From an uncultured Methylococcaceae bacterium (GTDB taxonomy: Bacteria; Pseudomonadota; Gammaproteobacteria; Methylococcales; Methylomonadaceae): DNA of 51,519 bases. Numbering within the stretch: the first letter of the stretch is position 1; every line of letters begins with the position of its first letter. Both the position numbers and the translations under genes were made by a program. Below, one piece after another: positions 43,981 to 51,519 of this stretch. The DNA lies in assembly GCA_903945375.1 (NCBI GenBank), contig CAJAVP010000053.1, positions 1 through 51,519 on the forward strand. Direction: 5' to 3'. The notes beneath the pieces were generated by a model that was not told the origin of the DNA, ran no database searches, and saw only the letters and a program-made list of their open reading frames with translations.

Positions 43981-44111
43981 AGAACTGACCTTTTATAGTT
44001 ATAAAATACAAAAATTTCTTCACCCGCGCACGGCAGGCGTACAAGGCTTGGCATTCTATAATAAGTTGTTGTCGTAAGGTATTTATCAGCTAAGTAATTT
44101 TTATATTGTAC

Positions 44112-44945
44112 TCAAAAACTCTCAATTGGCGGCTGCTTGACTCCGCGCCTTGTGACTTTTACGGCATCACCGATTGCCAACGAACCTTTTTGATTATGCA
44201 AGGCATTTTGCCCAAAATACACTTTATTTTGCCATTTTCTGAGACGGCTTAAGGTGCTTAATGGCTCTTTTCCAACCTGTGCTGTGTCGGGGTCTACGGC
44301 TGGCACGGAGCAACGCGAACAGGGTTTGGGTAATCTGAAATCAAGCTCGCCAATTTGGATTTCACGCCAACTGTCTTCAGCATAGGCGGGGCAACCTGAG
44401 ATGACCAGATTGGGTCGAAAACGGCTCATGGGCAGCTCTAATGACATGGCTTGATTGAGTGATGCTAAGGAATTTTCACTGAGGATTAAAAACGGGAAGC
44501 CATCTGAAAAAGCGGTTTGATCGGTGTCGGTGGCATAGCGAGGATCAACAAGGCGAAGCGCCTTATCATCGTGATAGACCAAACGGCAATCTTGGTTGAG
44601 AAAATCGCTAAACCATTGATCCGCCAGTTGAGATACACTTTTGGCGACACAGTGATCTTGCCAAATTGTGCAAGGAATCGAGCGGCCTTCTTGGGGCTTG
44701 AGTGACAGATGCAAATCGTCTCGGTTCGGTGCCGATAGGATGAGGGTATCACCCTCAATTGCGGTGTGTATTAACGCCATTGTCGGTAAGCTACGCTGGC
44801 TTAAAAAATGCCCGGTCTCGTCGATTAACATCCATTTTCTATCATATTGCAGCCCAGTGTTGGTTACTGGCCAATGAGTGACATGAATACCTGCGAGAGA
44901 TTTCACGGGATAAATCAGGATGTCGCTAAGAAAAAATGCTGTCAT
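44112..44945 (-). CDS. MOSC-domain protein without ferredoxin domain (YcbX/mARC-like)
   Basis: This 277-residue protein has an N-terminal MOSC beta-barrel (ILIYPVKSLAGIHV, YDRKWMLIDETGHFLSQR). A MOSC domain follows with SRFRPNLVISGCPAYAEDSW and KPCSRCSVPAVDPDTAQ; Cys209 and Cys212 include the expected molybdenum-ligand cysteine. Such proteins bind molybdenum cofactor and reduce N-hydroxylated substrates. E. coli YcbX has an added C-terminal [2Fe-2S] domain, which is absent here, so an external electron donor would be needed. Its ATG overlaps the stop of the preceding gene as TAATG, tying it to the PLP/ATP-grasp operon. Confidence 0.88.
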   Translation of the reverse strand: MTAFFLSDILIYPVKSLAGIHVTHWPVTNTGLQYDRKWMLIDETGHFLSQRSLPTMALIHTAIEGDTLILSAPNRDDLHLSLKPQEGRSIPCTIWQDHCVAKSVSQLADQWFSDFLNQDCRLVYHDDKALRLVDPRYATDTDQTAFSDGFPFLILSENSLASLNQAMSLELPMSRFRPNLVISGCPAYAEDSWREIQIGELDFRLPKPCSRCSVPAVDPDTAQVGKEPLSTLSRLRKWQNKVYFGQNALHNQKGSLAIGDAVKVTRRGVKQPPIESF

Positions 44946-46342
44946 TAGAGATTACTCTTTACGTGGTGTGGCTCGGTTGAATGAATTAGCCAAGCCGTTT
45001 TTGCTAACACGGTCAAGGCATCGGCAATAATAATTTCGCCCTGATTCGGATGACGCAGTGCGTTGACGATTAAACGGGCACTTAAACACAGGCGTAGTGC
45101 GCTGACTTCAATACCCTCGCGGCTACCGCAAGCAACCGGCTGACCTAGCTGGCAACGAGCTGTCGCTACTGCGGGCTGATCATTGCTTTGAAAACTTATA
45201 GGTACTTGTTGATAAATCGCTACGGTCTCAGCGGTACTTAAAGGCATTCGTTTGGGGGCGGTATGATAAAGCAAAAAAGGGAAAATACTTTGAATATGAT
45301 CCCATTGGCTGGTCGTGATTAATGGCAATCGGTCGAGTTTAGGTACGGGTAAGGCTTCAAAGCAAGCGTGGGAGCAGAGGGCTTGATCAATCGCTTCGGC
45401 AAATTGAGCTAAAAAACGCTCAATCTCAGCGACGGGCAAGGCTTGAAAGGTTTGTAACTCGTATAAGGCAATCTCCCAGCGCATCAATAAGCCAAAATTG
45501 ACGGGGGGCAGGTCTTGAGATAATGCTATGTCATGGGGCTGTGCTGACAATAAAGCGGCTGAAAAAGAAGGGCCGGTTAGAAACTTAGAGCCGGTTAGTG
45601 CGACCAGAAAGCCTTGTGCTAAATAAGCGCGTAGTGTTGCAGCGGCGATACGAAATTGACAGGCATCGACAAAGATAACTAGATGTTCTTTAAAACGTTG
45701 CTGTAAACGTACGACGCAATGCAGACTGGGCGCGATTAAGCCGGTCTTACTTTGATCAAGGACGATCAGCAACACAGTTTGACCGGATGTTACGGCGGAA
45801 TAGACGAGGCTTTCGGCTTCCGCATCAATCTGATTTTGTGGTTTAGGCTGACCGTCAGCTTGTCTGATAGTCAAGGTACAAAGCTCCACATGCCCTTCTC
45901 CTTTGAGTGCGGCGGCGACACCTTTACCCGTTTCATTGGCTTCGATCATGATAATGCGAGGTGGCAATACCGTTTGACGACTGAGCTGTTTTGCTAAGCA
46001 ATGATGCACATCCGTACCGGAAGCTGAAAAGACTAGCTGAGTTGTCGAGGGTAAAGCCAATAATTCAATCAGGTCTTGACGAATACGCACCAATTCTCGG
46101 CAATACACGGCATCCGATGATTCGCAGGCTAAGTCGAGCTGTAAACGATGATGCAAACGTTCCGCCGCGTGATAGCCGTCATCTGAGACCACCGATGCGG
46201 TAGCAGAGCCATAAGCCAATAGCGTAGGGTCTGGGTAAGGCCGACAACCATACGCATTGATACTGGTCTGAGCATGTACAGCAATACGCGCATCACCGCC
46301 TTCGATTAGTAATTGCTGAATGGGGGGAAGTATGGATTTAAT
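44945..46342 (-). CDS. Class-V-aminotransferase-like PLP protein, start codon uncertain
   Basis: This protein has the fold-type I features of class V aminotransferases: VIFVDACQFR, with the PLP-ring aspartate and glutamine, and LVALTGSKFLTGPSFSAALL, with the probable Schiff-base lysine (Lys212 counted from TTG 46219). The first conventional start is that TTG, but the frame stays open for 41 further codons that look conserved (LLIEGGDARIAVHA, NAYGCRPYPDPTLLAYGSATAS). I therefore extend it to ATT at 46340-46342, which overlaps the stop of the ATP-grasp gene as ATTAA. A CTG at 46358-46360 is another option. The substrate is unknown. It is third in a coupled four-gene operon. Confidence 0.75.
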   Translation of the reverse strand: MKSILPPIQQLLIEGGDARIAVHAQTSINAYGCRPYPDPTLLAYGSATASVVSDDGYHAAERLHHRLQLDLACESSDAVYCRELVRIRQDLIELLALPSTTQLVFSASGTDVHHCLAKQLSRQTVLPPRIIMIEANETGKGVAAALKGEGHVELCTLTIRQADGQPKPQNQIDAEAESLVYSAVTSGQTVLLIVLDQSKTGLIAPSLHCVVRLQQRFKEHLVIFVDACQFRIAAATLRAYLAQGFLVALTGSKFLTGPSFSAALLSAQPHDIALSQDLPPVNFGLLMRWEIALYELQTFQALPVAEIERFLAQFAEAIDQALCSHACFEALPVPKLDRLPLITTSQWDHIQSIFPFLLYHTAPKRMPLSTAETVAIYQQVPISFQSNDQPAVATARCQLGQPVACGSREGIEVSALRLCLSARLIVNALRHPNQGEIIIADALTVLAKTAWLIHSTEPHHVKSNL

Positions 46343-47555
46343 GGGTTTCTCGTTGTGCAGTTTGCATTATTAGTTGCTGGAAGGCGGTAAAAATTTTGTA
46401 CATTTGCGGTTGTTTATAGGGAAATAAAGCCACTGAATCGAGCGCATGAACAATCATGCAGCTATCGACTTCAAAAATCAGTAATTCACCCTCAGGCGTT
46501 TCGCCACAATCAATGCCCACATAATCCAGCCCCATTGTTTCATCAATGCCACGTAAGGCGAGCTGGTGTTTTTGGGCAAATTCGCTATCAAAGGCGGTCA
46601 TGGTGAAGGCTTCTTCAGCGCGTTTCTCACTGCTTTGTTCCATGCCGGCATTAAGATAATGAATCATCCAATGTTCTGATATGCCCAAATGGCAAAGAAA
46701 AGGACGACCTGCGATTAACACAATACGGTATTTGCGGAACAAGCCATCTGCTCCGCGATAATCAATAAAAGGGGATACATAAAATTCAGCCTCCTGATGA
46801 ATTTGTAAATAGTCATCCAATTCGTGTGCCGTGTGGATTTTTTCTAAACCATGACCCGCATGAGAATCAACGGGACGGATAATGATAGGATAATCGGTAT
46901 CTGCCAACAGCTCATCCAAAGGAATAATAGCCTGACTGACAGGCATTAACTGTTGTCGCGTGACACGCGCAGTGACAGGCATCACAATGCCGGGCAGGGC
47001 TGTAAACAAGCGGCAACTTTGGTCACGAGATAATAAGGCGATACGTTCTGGTCGATTGAGTACCGGTTTGTGCCAGCTTTTCAATTCATCCGCCAAATAG
47101 TTTAATAAGGGCATATTGTCATCAGACTGTGCAACGGCCACAAAAAGCAAATCATGTGCGGGCAATTGGCTGAGTAAGGGTTGATGCGCGTTGGGATACG
47201 CTAATATCAACGTGATCTCGGCCTGTTCTAACAAAAACTCCAGCGGAGAATTTGCCATTAAATCACCGGCGACCATCAGTGCACAGAGTTTCAATGAATC
47301 GGTCTTGCCTGCGGTCGGTGCGATGTAAATTTGCTGAAGCGCAAGTGCATCTAACTGTACTTGCAATGCTAAATCGCGGTTACCGCGTAACTGCAATACC
47401 GTCGATAAATCCATCAAGGTATTCGCCTCTGCTTGCGTTTCTGCGCGTTGAATGAGAGCTGTCCCCAATGGGGCGAGATCGTCGCCGTTATAAGCCCGTC
47501 GCATTAACTGAGCGAGACCCATTAATGGTGGTTTGGATAAATCGGTATCGGTCAT
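46338..47555 (-). CDS. TPR-like/ATP-grasp ligase
   Basis: This 405-residue protein has an alpha-helical TPR-like start (LMRRAYNGDDLAPLGTALIQRA, LQLRGNRDLALQVQLDALALQ) and a Rossmann-like pre-ATP-grasp region (AEITLILAYPNAHQPLLSQLP). A C-terminal ATP-grasp domain follows, with YPIIIRPVDSHAGHGLEKI, FRKYRIVLIAGRPFLCHLGI and GLDYVGIDCGETPEGELLIFEVDS. The acidic and asparagine-type metal ligands of the ATP-grasp are EVD near the end. These enzymes join a carboxylate to an amine or thiol via an acyl-phosphate. It overlaps the decarboxylase gene by ATGA. The substrate is unknown. Confidence 0.85.
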   Translation of the reverse strand: MTDTDLSKPPLMGLAQLMRRAYNGDDLAPLGTALIQRAETQAEANTLMDLSTVLQLRGNRDLALQVQLDALALQQIYIAPTAGKTDSLKLCALMVAGDLMANSPLEFLLEQAEITLILAYPNAHQPLLSQLPAHDLLFVAVAQSDDNMPLLNYLADELKSWHKPVLNRPERIALLSRDQSCRLFTALPGIVMPVTARVTRQQLMPVSQAIIPLDELLADTDYPIIIRPVDSHAGHGLEKIHTAHELDDYLQIHQEAEFYVSPFIDYRGADGLFRKYRIVLIAGRPFLCHLGISEHWMIHYLNAGMEQSSEKRAEEAFTMTAFDSEFAQKHQLALRGIDETMGLDYVGIDCGETPEGELLIFEVDSCMIVHALDSVALFPYKQPQMYKIFTAFQQLIMQTAQRETH

Positions 47556-49006
47556 AAATTATCCTGAGTTTGAGAGATGATGGCCTGTTCGCCAAAAGCC
47601 AATGTCGCGTTCAGTAAGGCATCAATATCACAGTGGCTGGTACGGTGATTGACAATGGCGGCACGAATGGCTAAGTGTCCTTGTAGGCGTGTCGTTGAGG
47701 GCGCGGCAATGCCCGATTCTTGTAAAGCAATCACGATGTGTGCATTGATTTTATCGGCATTGTCGCAGCGATAACGAAAACAGACAATGTTCAAGGTCAC
47801 GGGCGCAAGGAGTTCCAGTTGTGGTGTTGTTTCAATGCGTTGTTTTAAGTATTGAGCCAGCTCGCAGGTGTGCGAAATCATTTGTCCAAGCTGCACGGTG
47901 CCATAAACTTTTAAAGTAAACCAGATTTTCAAAGCTCTAAAACTGCGCGAAAGTTCCGGACCTAAATCACAAGGCCACGGCGAGCCGGCAGCTAAGCCCC
48001 GCGTTTCTCGTTGCAAATAGCTTGCTGATGAGGCGAAGGTGTCAAGCTGATACGCCTGATTTCTTACTAAGATAACACCGGCATCATAAGGGACTTGTAC
48101 CCATTTATGAAAGTCTAGGGCAATCGAATCGGCGCATTCAATGCCAGCTAAACGGTGTGATTGATCACTGGCTAAGATAGCTAATGCACCAAAAGCCCCG
48201 TCAACATGAAACCACAGTTGTTCCTGTTGCGCGATGGTGGCTAGGCGGGGCAGTGGATCAATCGCGCCGACATCCGCACTGCCCGCTGTGCCAACCAGCA
48301 AAAAAGGACATAAGCCCGCTGCTTTGTCTGCCGCAATTGATGCCCTTAGGGCGTCGCTATCCAGTTGATAATCGGCATTAACGGGAATAATTCGCAACGC
48401 TTGGCTACCTATACCGGTTATTTCCAAGGCCTGGGTTATGCTGATGTGTGTATTGGCTGAGCAATAGGCGGTAAGTGGCAATTTCAAAATGCCCGTTTGA
48501 CGCGAGGCACTGCCTAATTTGGCGGTTCTAGCCATCAGCACACCGATTAAGTTTGCCATCGATGTACCACTGACGATTAAGCCGCCCGCTGTATCAGGAA
48601 AAGCAAACCACGTTCGTAGCCATTGGATAACTTGGCGTTCCAGCTCAATAGGCGCGTGGTCACGACCACCTACATTGGCGTTTAAGCCCGCTGCTAGCAT
48701 CTCAGCAAGCATACCAACTGGACTGCCGCCACCATGCACCCAGCCCATAAAACCAGGATGAGCATTGCCTACTGAATAAGGCAAAACAGTTTGCATAAAT
48801 AACGTATGCACGTCGGCAAGATCAATAGGCCCGTCATTCAATGCGTGTTGAAAGCTATCTCGAATGGTTTGCGGTTGGGGCTGCCAGACGGCTTGTTCGC
48901 GGATATGTTCTAGGTAATCGAACATATCATCGAGCATTTGATGGCCTTGTCGGCGTAAATGTGCCCAGTCGGTTGGATCTAGCGAATTTTCAAACCTATC
49001 AGACAT
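47552..49006 (-). CDS. Group II PLP-dependent amino acid decarboxylase
   Basis: This 484-residue enzyme belongs to the aromatic-L-amino-acid/diaminobutyrate decarboxylase family. It shows NAHPGFMGWVHGGGSPVGML at about 81-100, SGTSMANLIGVLMAR at about 146-160, His187 that stacks on the cofactor ring (SANTHISI), HVDGAFG with the ring aspartate Asp269, and the Schiff-base Lys301 in LDFHKWVQVPYDAG. The start ATG at 49006 gives the normal N-terminus; upstream in-frame codons add 37 unlikely residues. The substrate is not predictable. It leads the operon with the ATP-grasp, PLP and MOSC genes. Confidence 0.9.
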   Translation of the reverse strand: MSDRFENSLDPTDWAHLRRQGHQMLDDMFDYLEHIREQAVWQPQPQTIRDSFQHALNDGPIDLADVHTLFMQTVLPYSVGNAHPGFMGWVHGGGSPVGMLAEMLAAGLNANVGGRDHAPIELERQVIQWLRTWFAFPDTAGGLIVSGTSMANLIGVLMARTAKLGSASRQTGILKLPLTAYCSANTHISITQALEITGIGSQALRIIPVNADYQLDSDALRASIAADKAAGLCPFLLVGTAGSADVGAIDPLPRLATIAQQEQLWFHVDGAFGALAILASDQSHRLAGIECADSIALDFHKWVQVPYDAGVILVRNQAYQLDTFASSASYLQRETRGLAAGSPWPCDLGPELSRSFRALKIWFTLKVYGTVQLGQMISHTCELAQYLKQRIETTPQLELLAPVTLNIVCFRYRCDNADKINAHIVIALQESGIAAPSTTRLQGHLAIRAAIVNHRTSHCDIDALLNATLAFGEQAIISQTQDNL

Positions 49007-49159
49007 AAAATATGGTGTAAAAAAGACGTGGCTTAGGAGTTGGTATTTTAACCTAACACGGTTGATGAAACGGATTTGTTTGCTTATTGCTCGTTGACTG
49101 AGCGAGGTTGAGAGCAACGATTCGGTGAGATGAGTAAGCCCTTAGGATAAGCTTGTTTT

Positions 49160-49180
49160 TGCTATCTCAACTTGATAGCA
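49160..49180. promoter_or_regulatory. Short palindrome in the divergent promoter region
   Basis: TGCTATC at 49160-49166 and GATAGCA at 49174-49180 form a 7-bp inverted repeat with a 7-nt spacer. It lies between the divergent decarboxylase and coiled-coil genes and could be an operator. Evidence is limited to symmetry and position. Confidence 0.3.
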
Positions 49181-49244
49181 TGACTTGCATGAATTTAAAA
49201 CGCACTAAGATCTTACCTATCAACTGCTAATTGGGAGGTGTACC

Positions 49245-49682
49245 ATGATTGAAAATGGAGATTTAATCACAGAGAGCCGTGAGCATTCTGCTCAAGATTA
49301 TTCGCGGGCTATGACAGAAATTGATCGACTGGAAAAGGAACTGAGTAAAACCCAACTCGCTTTAGATGCCAGTTTAAAAACACGGGATTTAATGGGCGAA
49401 AGTTTAAAGGCCTGTGCAGAAACTTTGTTGGCGGTCGAAGATCAATTGAGAAGCACTGAAGCGGCTATTATGTACTCAAATTTTTGTATTCAGGAGTGCA
49501 TTAATCACTTTAAGTACGAGAACGGCGTAATGAAATCCGCAGCTGACGCATGGCTTAATGAGTGCATCCATCTGAAGTTCGCCCTACTCAGTGCTAATGA
49601 CAGAATTAAAACGCTTGAAGCAGAACGCGAATCCTCCAATAAATCCGTACCGTCAGGTCCAGATCGTGGTTTGCAGTCATGA
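49245..49682 (+). CDS. Coiled-coil protein of unknown function
   Basis: This 145-residue soluble protein is mostly helical, with heptad-like segments at about 19-75 (RAMTEIDRLEKELSKTQLAL) and about 105-132. Three cysteines (57, 80, 84) lie in the middle, including FCIQECINHF. A strong ribosome site GGGAGGTG precedes the ATG. Its stop overlaps the start of the SprA-like gene by ATGA, so the two are co-translated and may act together. No family is recognised. Confidence 0.7.
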   Translation: MIENGDLITESREHSAQDYSRAMTEIDRLEKELSKTQLALDASLKTRDLMGESLKACAETLLAVEDQLRSTEAAIMYSNFCIQECINHFKYENGVMKSAADAWLNECIHLKFALLSANDRIKTLEAERESSNKSVPSGPDRGLQS

Positions 49683-50263
49683 TTTCATCCGTGGCTCATT
49701 CTAGTATGTCGGTTTATTGGGGGGTTATGCAAAAACCTCAAACCGACTCAGTTTCAGCCAATGGCGCTAAAACCGACACGTCTTCGACAACGCTCGATCC
49801 TTCTGCTGAACTTAAGCCTAAAACAGCTAATAGCTCTAATAACTCTAACGGCATTCAATTGTCTGATGCCGATTTAAAAATCATCCAACAATTAAAATCC
49901 AGAGATATCGAAGTTAGGGCGCATGAAATGGCACATTTAGCAGCCGCTGGGGGTATTGCCAGCAGTGGTGCTAAATTTACCTATCAGCAAGGGCCTGATG
50001 GCAGCAGTTATGCCATCGGCGGCGAAGTGAGCATAGATACATCATCAGTGTCTGGTAATCCAGCGGCAACGATTAGCAAAGCTCAAACGATAAAAAGTGC
50101 CGCCTTAGCGCCGGCTCAACCTTCCGGTCAAGATTTTCAAGTAGCCGCTATGGCAACGGCGATGGCAGCCAAAGCAGCCGCAGAACTGCAAACCTTGTCT
50201 AAACTCATACAAGCCAACGGTGTTGCCGGTCACTCATCCCCTAAGCTGGATGTTTCGGCGTAG
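49679..50263 (+). CDS. SprA-like putative metalloprotease (CJM1_0395 family)
   Basis: This 194-residue protein has a low-complexity serine/threonine/asparagine N-terminus of about 60 residues. It then has the conserved segment IEVRAHEMAHLAAAGGIASSGAKFTY, whose HEMAH is a zinc-metalloprotease HExxH motif, then GPDGSSYAIGGEVSIDTS. The rest matches the SprA-related family, named after a putative protease. No signal peptide is visible, although SprA-like proteins are often linked to surface functions. It overlaps the coiled-coil gene by 4 nt. A repeat hairpin starts directly after its stop. Confidence 0.8.
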   Translation: MISSVAHSSMSVYWGVMQKPQTDSVSANGAKTDTSSTTLDPSAELKPKTANSSNNSNGIQLSDADLKIIQQLKSRDIEVRAHEMAHLAAAGGIASSGAKFTYQQGPDGSSYAIGGEVSIDTSSVSGNPAATISKAQTIKSAALAPAQPSGQDFQVAAMATAMAAKAAAELQTLSKLIQANGVAGHSSPKLDVSA

Positions 50264-50340
50264 TTACAGCGTTCTCAATCTCTGTTAATGATGATCTAAG
50301 CTGGAGTAAAACAGCTTTAGCTGCTTTACTCCAGCTTAGA
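50264..50340. repeat. Dispersed repeat copy C with a 21-bp hairpin
   Basis: Starting immediately after the stop codon, TTACAGCGTTCTCAATCTC and following bases match the arm of copies A and B. It then forms a hairpin: 50295-50315 pairs with 50320-50340 at 20 of 21 positions with a 4-nt loop. It probably also ends transcription of the SprA-like gene, although no T tract follows. Confidence 0.7.
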
Positions 50341-50464
50341 TAAGTCGCAATAATAAACCACCACATCCTACAGTATCGTTAGGTTGGATTGCCTGCTGTT
50401 TGGTAACCCAACGCATGGATACCAGAAATGTTAGGTTGCAAACAGCGCAACCGAACCTACACGA

Positions 50465-50493
50465 CTCGTTCCCAAGCTTCGTTTGGGAACGAG
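50465..50493. repeat. Palindromic repeat CTCGTTCCCAA...TTGGGAACGAG
   Basis: A perfect 11-bp stem (50465-50475 with 50483-50493) and 7-nt loop. This palindrome type recurs in many cyanobacterial and gammaproteobacterial genomes, from memory. Confidence 0.8.
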
Positions 50494-50523
50494 CGTAACA
50501 GTATGTACTCACGCTAGTCGTAG

Positions 50524-50550
50524 GGTGCATAAGCGTTAGCGTCATGCACC
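50524..50550. repeat. Palindromic repeat GGTGCAT...ATGCACC
   Basis: GGTGCAT at 50524-50530 pairs with ATGCACC at 50544-50550, with AAGCGTTAGCG inside. It has the form of a widespread REP-like element; a decayed relative lies near 6758-6778. Confidence 0.75.
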
Positions 50551-50645
50551 TTAATAAGGGTTGTGGTGGATGGCGCTTTCGCTTGCTGGCTTATGAGATT
50601 GAGGCGACTGTGGTTAGCGTATCGGTTGCCTCAGTGTAGATTGTT

Positions 50646-50670
50646 GGCGGTTTGCTTGCGCGAAACCGCC
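50646..50670. repeat. Palindromic repeat GGCGGTTT...AAACCGCC
   Basis: A perfect 8-bp stem (50646-50653 with 50663-50670) encloses GCTTGCGCG. It is a third unrelated palindrome family within 200 bp. Confidence 0.75.
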
Positions 50671-50868
50671 CTACAGTTCTAAATTTAACTTGAACAGAGT
50701 ATCTACGCCGCTGGGAGCATTTCATGATGTTTATGCTAGATGGGCAGGAAATTATACCTGTTAAAACCTGTGGTTTTAAATTGGGAATTGCTGGTTACAT
50801 TGGATTGGTTTTGTGTGGGATAAGTCGTCATTTTTTGGCAGTGCCTTGGCAAACGACATGCCAAGATA

Positions 50869-50903
50869 GCCATATCAGGAATTAGAAAAAAACCTGATAT
50901 GGC
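50869..50903 (-). terminator. Terminator-like hairpin after the exported helical protein gene
   Basis: GCCATATCAGG at 50869-50879 and CCTGATATGGC at 50893-50903 form a perfect 11-bp stem with a 13-nt loop containing a T run on the minus strand. It lies 9 bp past the stop codon of the gene at 50913. Confidence 0.6.
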
Positions 50904-50912
50904 TTGATAAGA

Positions 50913-51296
50913 TTAAAGCAAACCTTTCAGGTCTTGGAAGCTTTTTTGAGCATTTTTCAACTCTTGTTCTGCTTCTTGTAAAGCTGAATCTTTTGCATGG
51001 TTACGAGCAGATTTCAATTTGTTATTTGCTCTGGTGCGAGCCATATCCACTTTGTCATTTGCATTGATTTCTTTGCTGGCATCCATAGCGTCTTTAATTA
51101 GCGCAGCAACCGCTTCGCCATCAGAACCGCTGGTAATTGCGTCAATCGCAACTTTAATTTTACCGGAAACCATATCAATAGCTTCTACAGGTTTATAGGT
51201 AACTCTGCCTGCGTCAGTTTCAGCCCAAACTGAAGTAGATGCAGCGCCCATAGATGTGGCAATTAATAAAGAAAGCAAGATTTTTTTCATATTCAC
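50913..51296 (-). CDS. Small exported helical protein of unknown function
   Basis: This 127-residue protein has a clear signal peptide (MNMKKILLSLLIATSMGAAS, cleavage after VWA near 25). The mature part of about 100 residues is alanine-, lysine- and aspartate-rich and mostly helical, with possible coiled coil at about 80-120 (ARNHAKDSALQEAEQELKNA). It has no cysteine or membrane segment. GAGGA lies 9 nt before the ATG at 51296; a second ATG two codons later is possible. It is probably a free periplasmic protein. No family is recognised. Confidence 0.75.
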   Translation of the reverse strand: MNMKKILLSLLIATSMGAASTSVWAETDAGRVTYKPVEAIDMVSGKIKVAIDAITSGSDGEAVAALIKDAMDASKEINANDKVDMARTRANNKLKSARNHAKDSALQEAEQELKNAQKSFQDLKGLL

Positions 51297-51519
51297 TAAT
51301 CCTCTGGTTGTATTTTTAGTAGTGTCATATTAAATTTTGATTACAACTATATGACGAAAGTGATTCTACCATATTTTAAAAGTTTTTAACTGTCAGATTA
51401 GTCCGCAATTCTCGTTATGGCTCTCAGCGCCTAAAATATCCGACCGATTCCCAAATAAAGCCTATTATTTATGGGTGTCCGCCTTTGGATAAAGGTAGCG
51501 CTAAAGCAGGCGACTGCTA

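Larger units (their letters stand above)
50341..50912. other. Repeat-rich intergenic region
   Basis: This stretch has no credible gene. Several unrelated palindromic repeats occur between 50370 and 50670, and three are listed below. Others are a GTTAGGTTGG...CCCAAC pair near 50380-50414 and TAGGTT...AACCTA near 50430-50459. From 50680 to 50860 I see nothing distinctive. Confidence 0.5.

Noticed and set aside
50336-50545. Minus-strand 69-codon frame
   Set aside because: It is composed entirely of palindromic repeat DNA.

Overview
The window looks like a chromosomal segment of a gammaproteobacterial diazotroph, most likely a methanotroph-type member of the Methylococcales. This is inference. 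It rests on gammaproteobacterial core genes (grxC, dgkA, mazG, zwf, nadC, pntAB), an exosortase-type VPVPA C-terminal sorting signal, a nif accessory operon in the Azotobacter order, and an oxygen-tolerant uptake hydrogenase. No methane oxidation gene, tRNA, rRNA, CRISPR array, prophage or intact transposase was found.

Layout. 1-4838: housekeeping genes (glutaredoxin, glycine-cleavage H protein, diacylglycerol kinase, PfkB kinase, MazG, G6P dehydrogenase). 4839-6885: gene-poor stretch with a MITE-like repeat and one exported sorting-signal protein containing a perfect 24-bp in-frame tandem repeat. 6886-13078 (minus): group 1d-like [NiFe] hydrogenase operon, structural genes first (hupS-hupL-hupE-hupC-hupD-hupG-hupH), with a sigma-54-like promoter candidate upstream. 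13564-19394 (minus): chemosensory operon STAS-cheA-mcp-cheW-cheR, without cheY, cheB or cheD; CheA carries a tandem motif resembling the MshEN c-di-GMP-binding domain. 20135-23945: SNF2/SWIM helicase and a small exported protein.

24021-34268 (minus): nif accessory operon iscA-nifU-nifS-nifV-(new 53-aa ORF)-cysE-TPR orf-nifW-nifZ-nifM-clpX-grx/bolA fusion-nifF-rseC-unknown. It has a convincing sigma-54 promoter (34305-34320) and a NifA-type upstream activator sequence (34415-34430). These genes make Fe-S clusters, homocitrate and electron donors for nitrogenase; nifHDK must lie elsewhere. The hydrogenase about 11 kb away could recycle H2 made by nitrogenase.

34877-43980: YajR-type transporter, radical SAM protein, nadC, a cNMP/HDOD regulator facing a PilZ protein, transhydrogenase pntAB and a membrane protein of unknown function. 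44112-49006 (minus): a tightly coupled four-gene operon (PLP decarboxylase, TPR/ATP-grasp ligase, class-V-aminotransferase-like protein, MOSC protein). I do not recognise its pathway, and it is the best candidate here for an undescribed biosynthetic system. 49245-50263: coiled-coil protein plus SprA-like putative metalloprotease. 50264-50680: an island of unrelated palindromic repeats. 50913-51296: small exported helical protein.

Almost all genes from 6886 to 34268 lie on the minus strand, in long operons with many ATGA or TAATG stop-start overlaps. Several starts were moved from the longest reading frame on the basis of ribosome binding sites or family N-termini; each entry says so.
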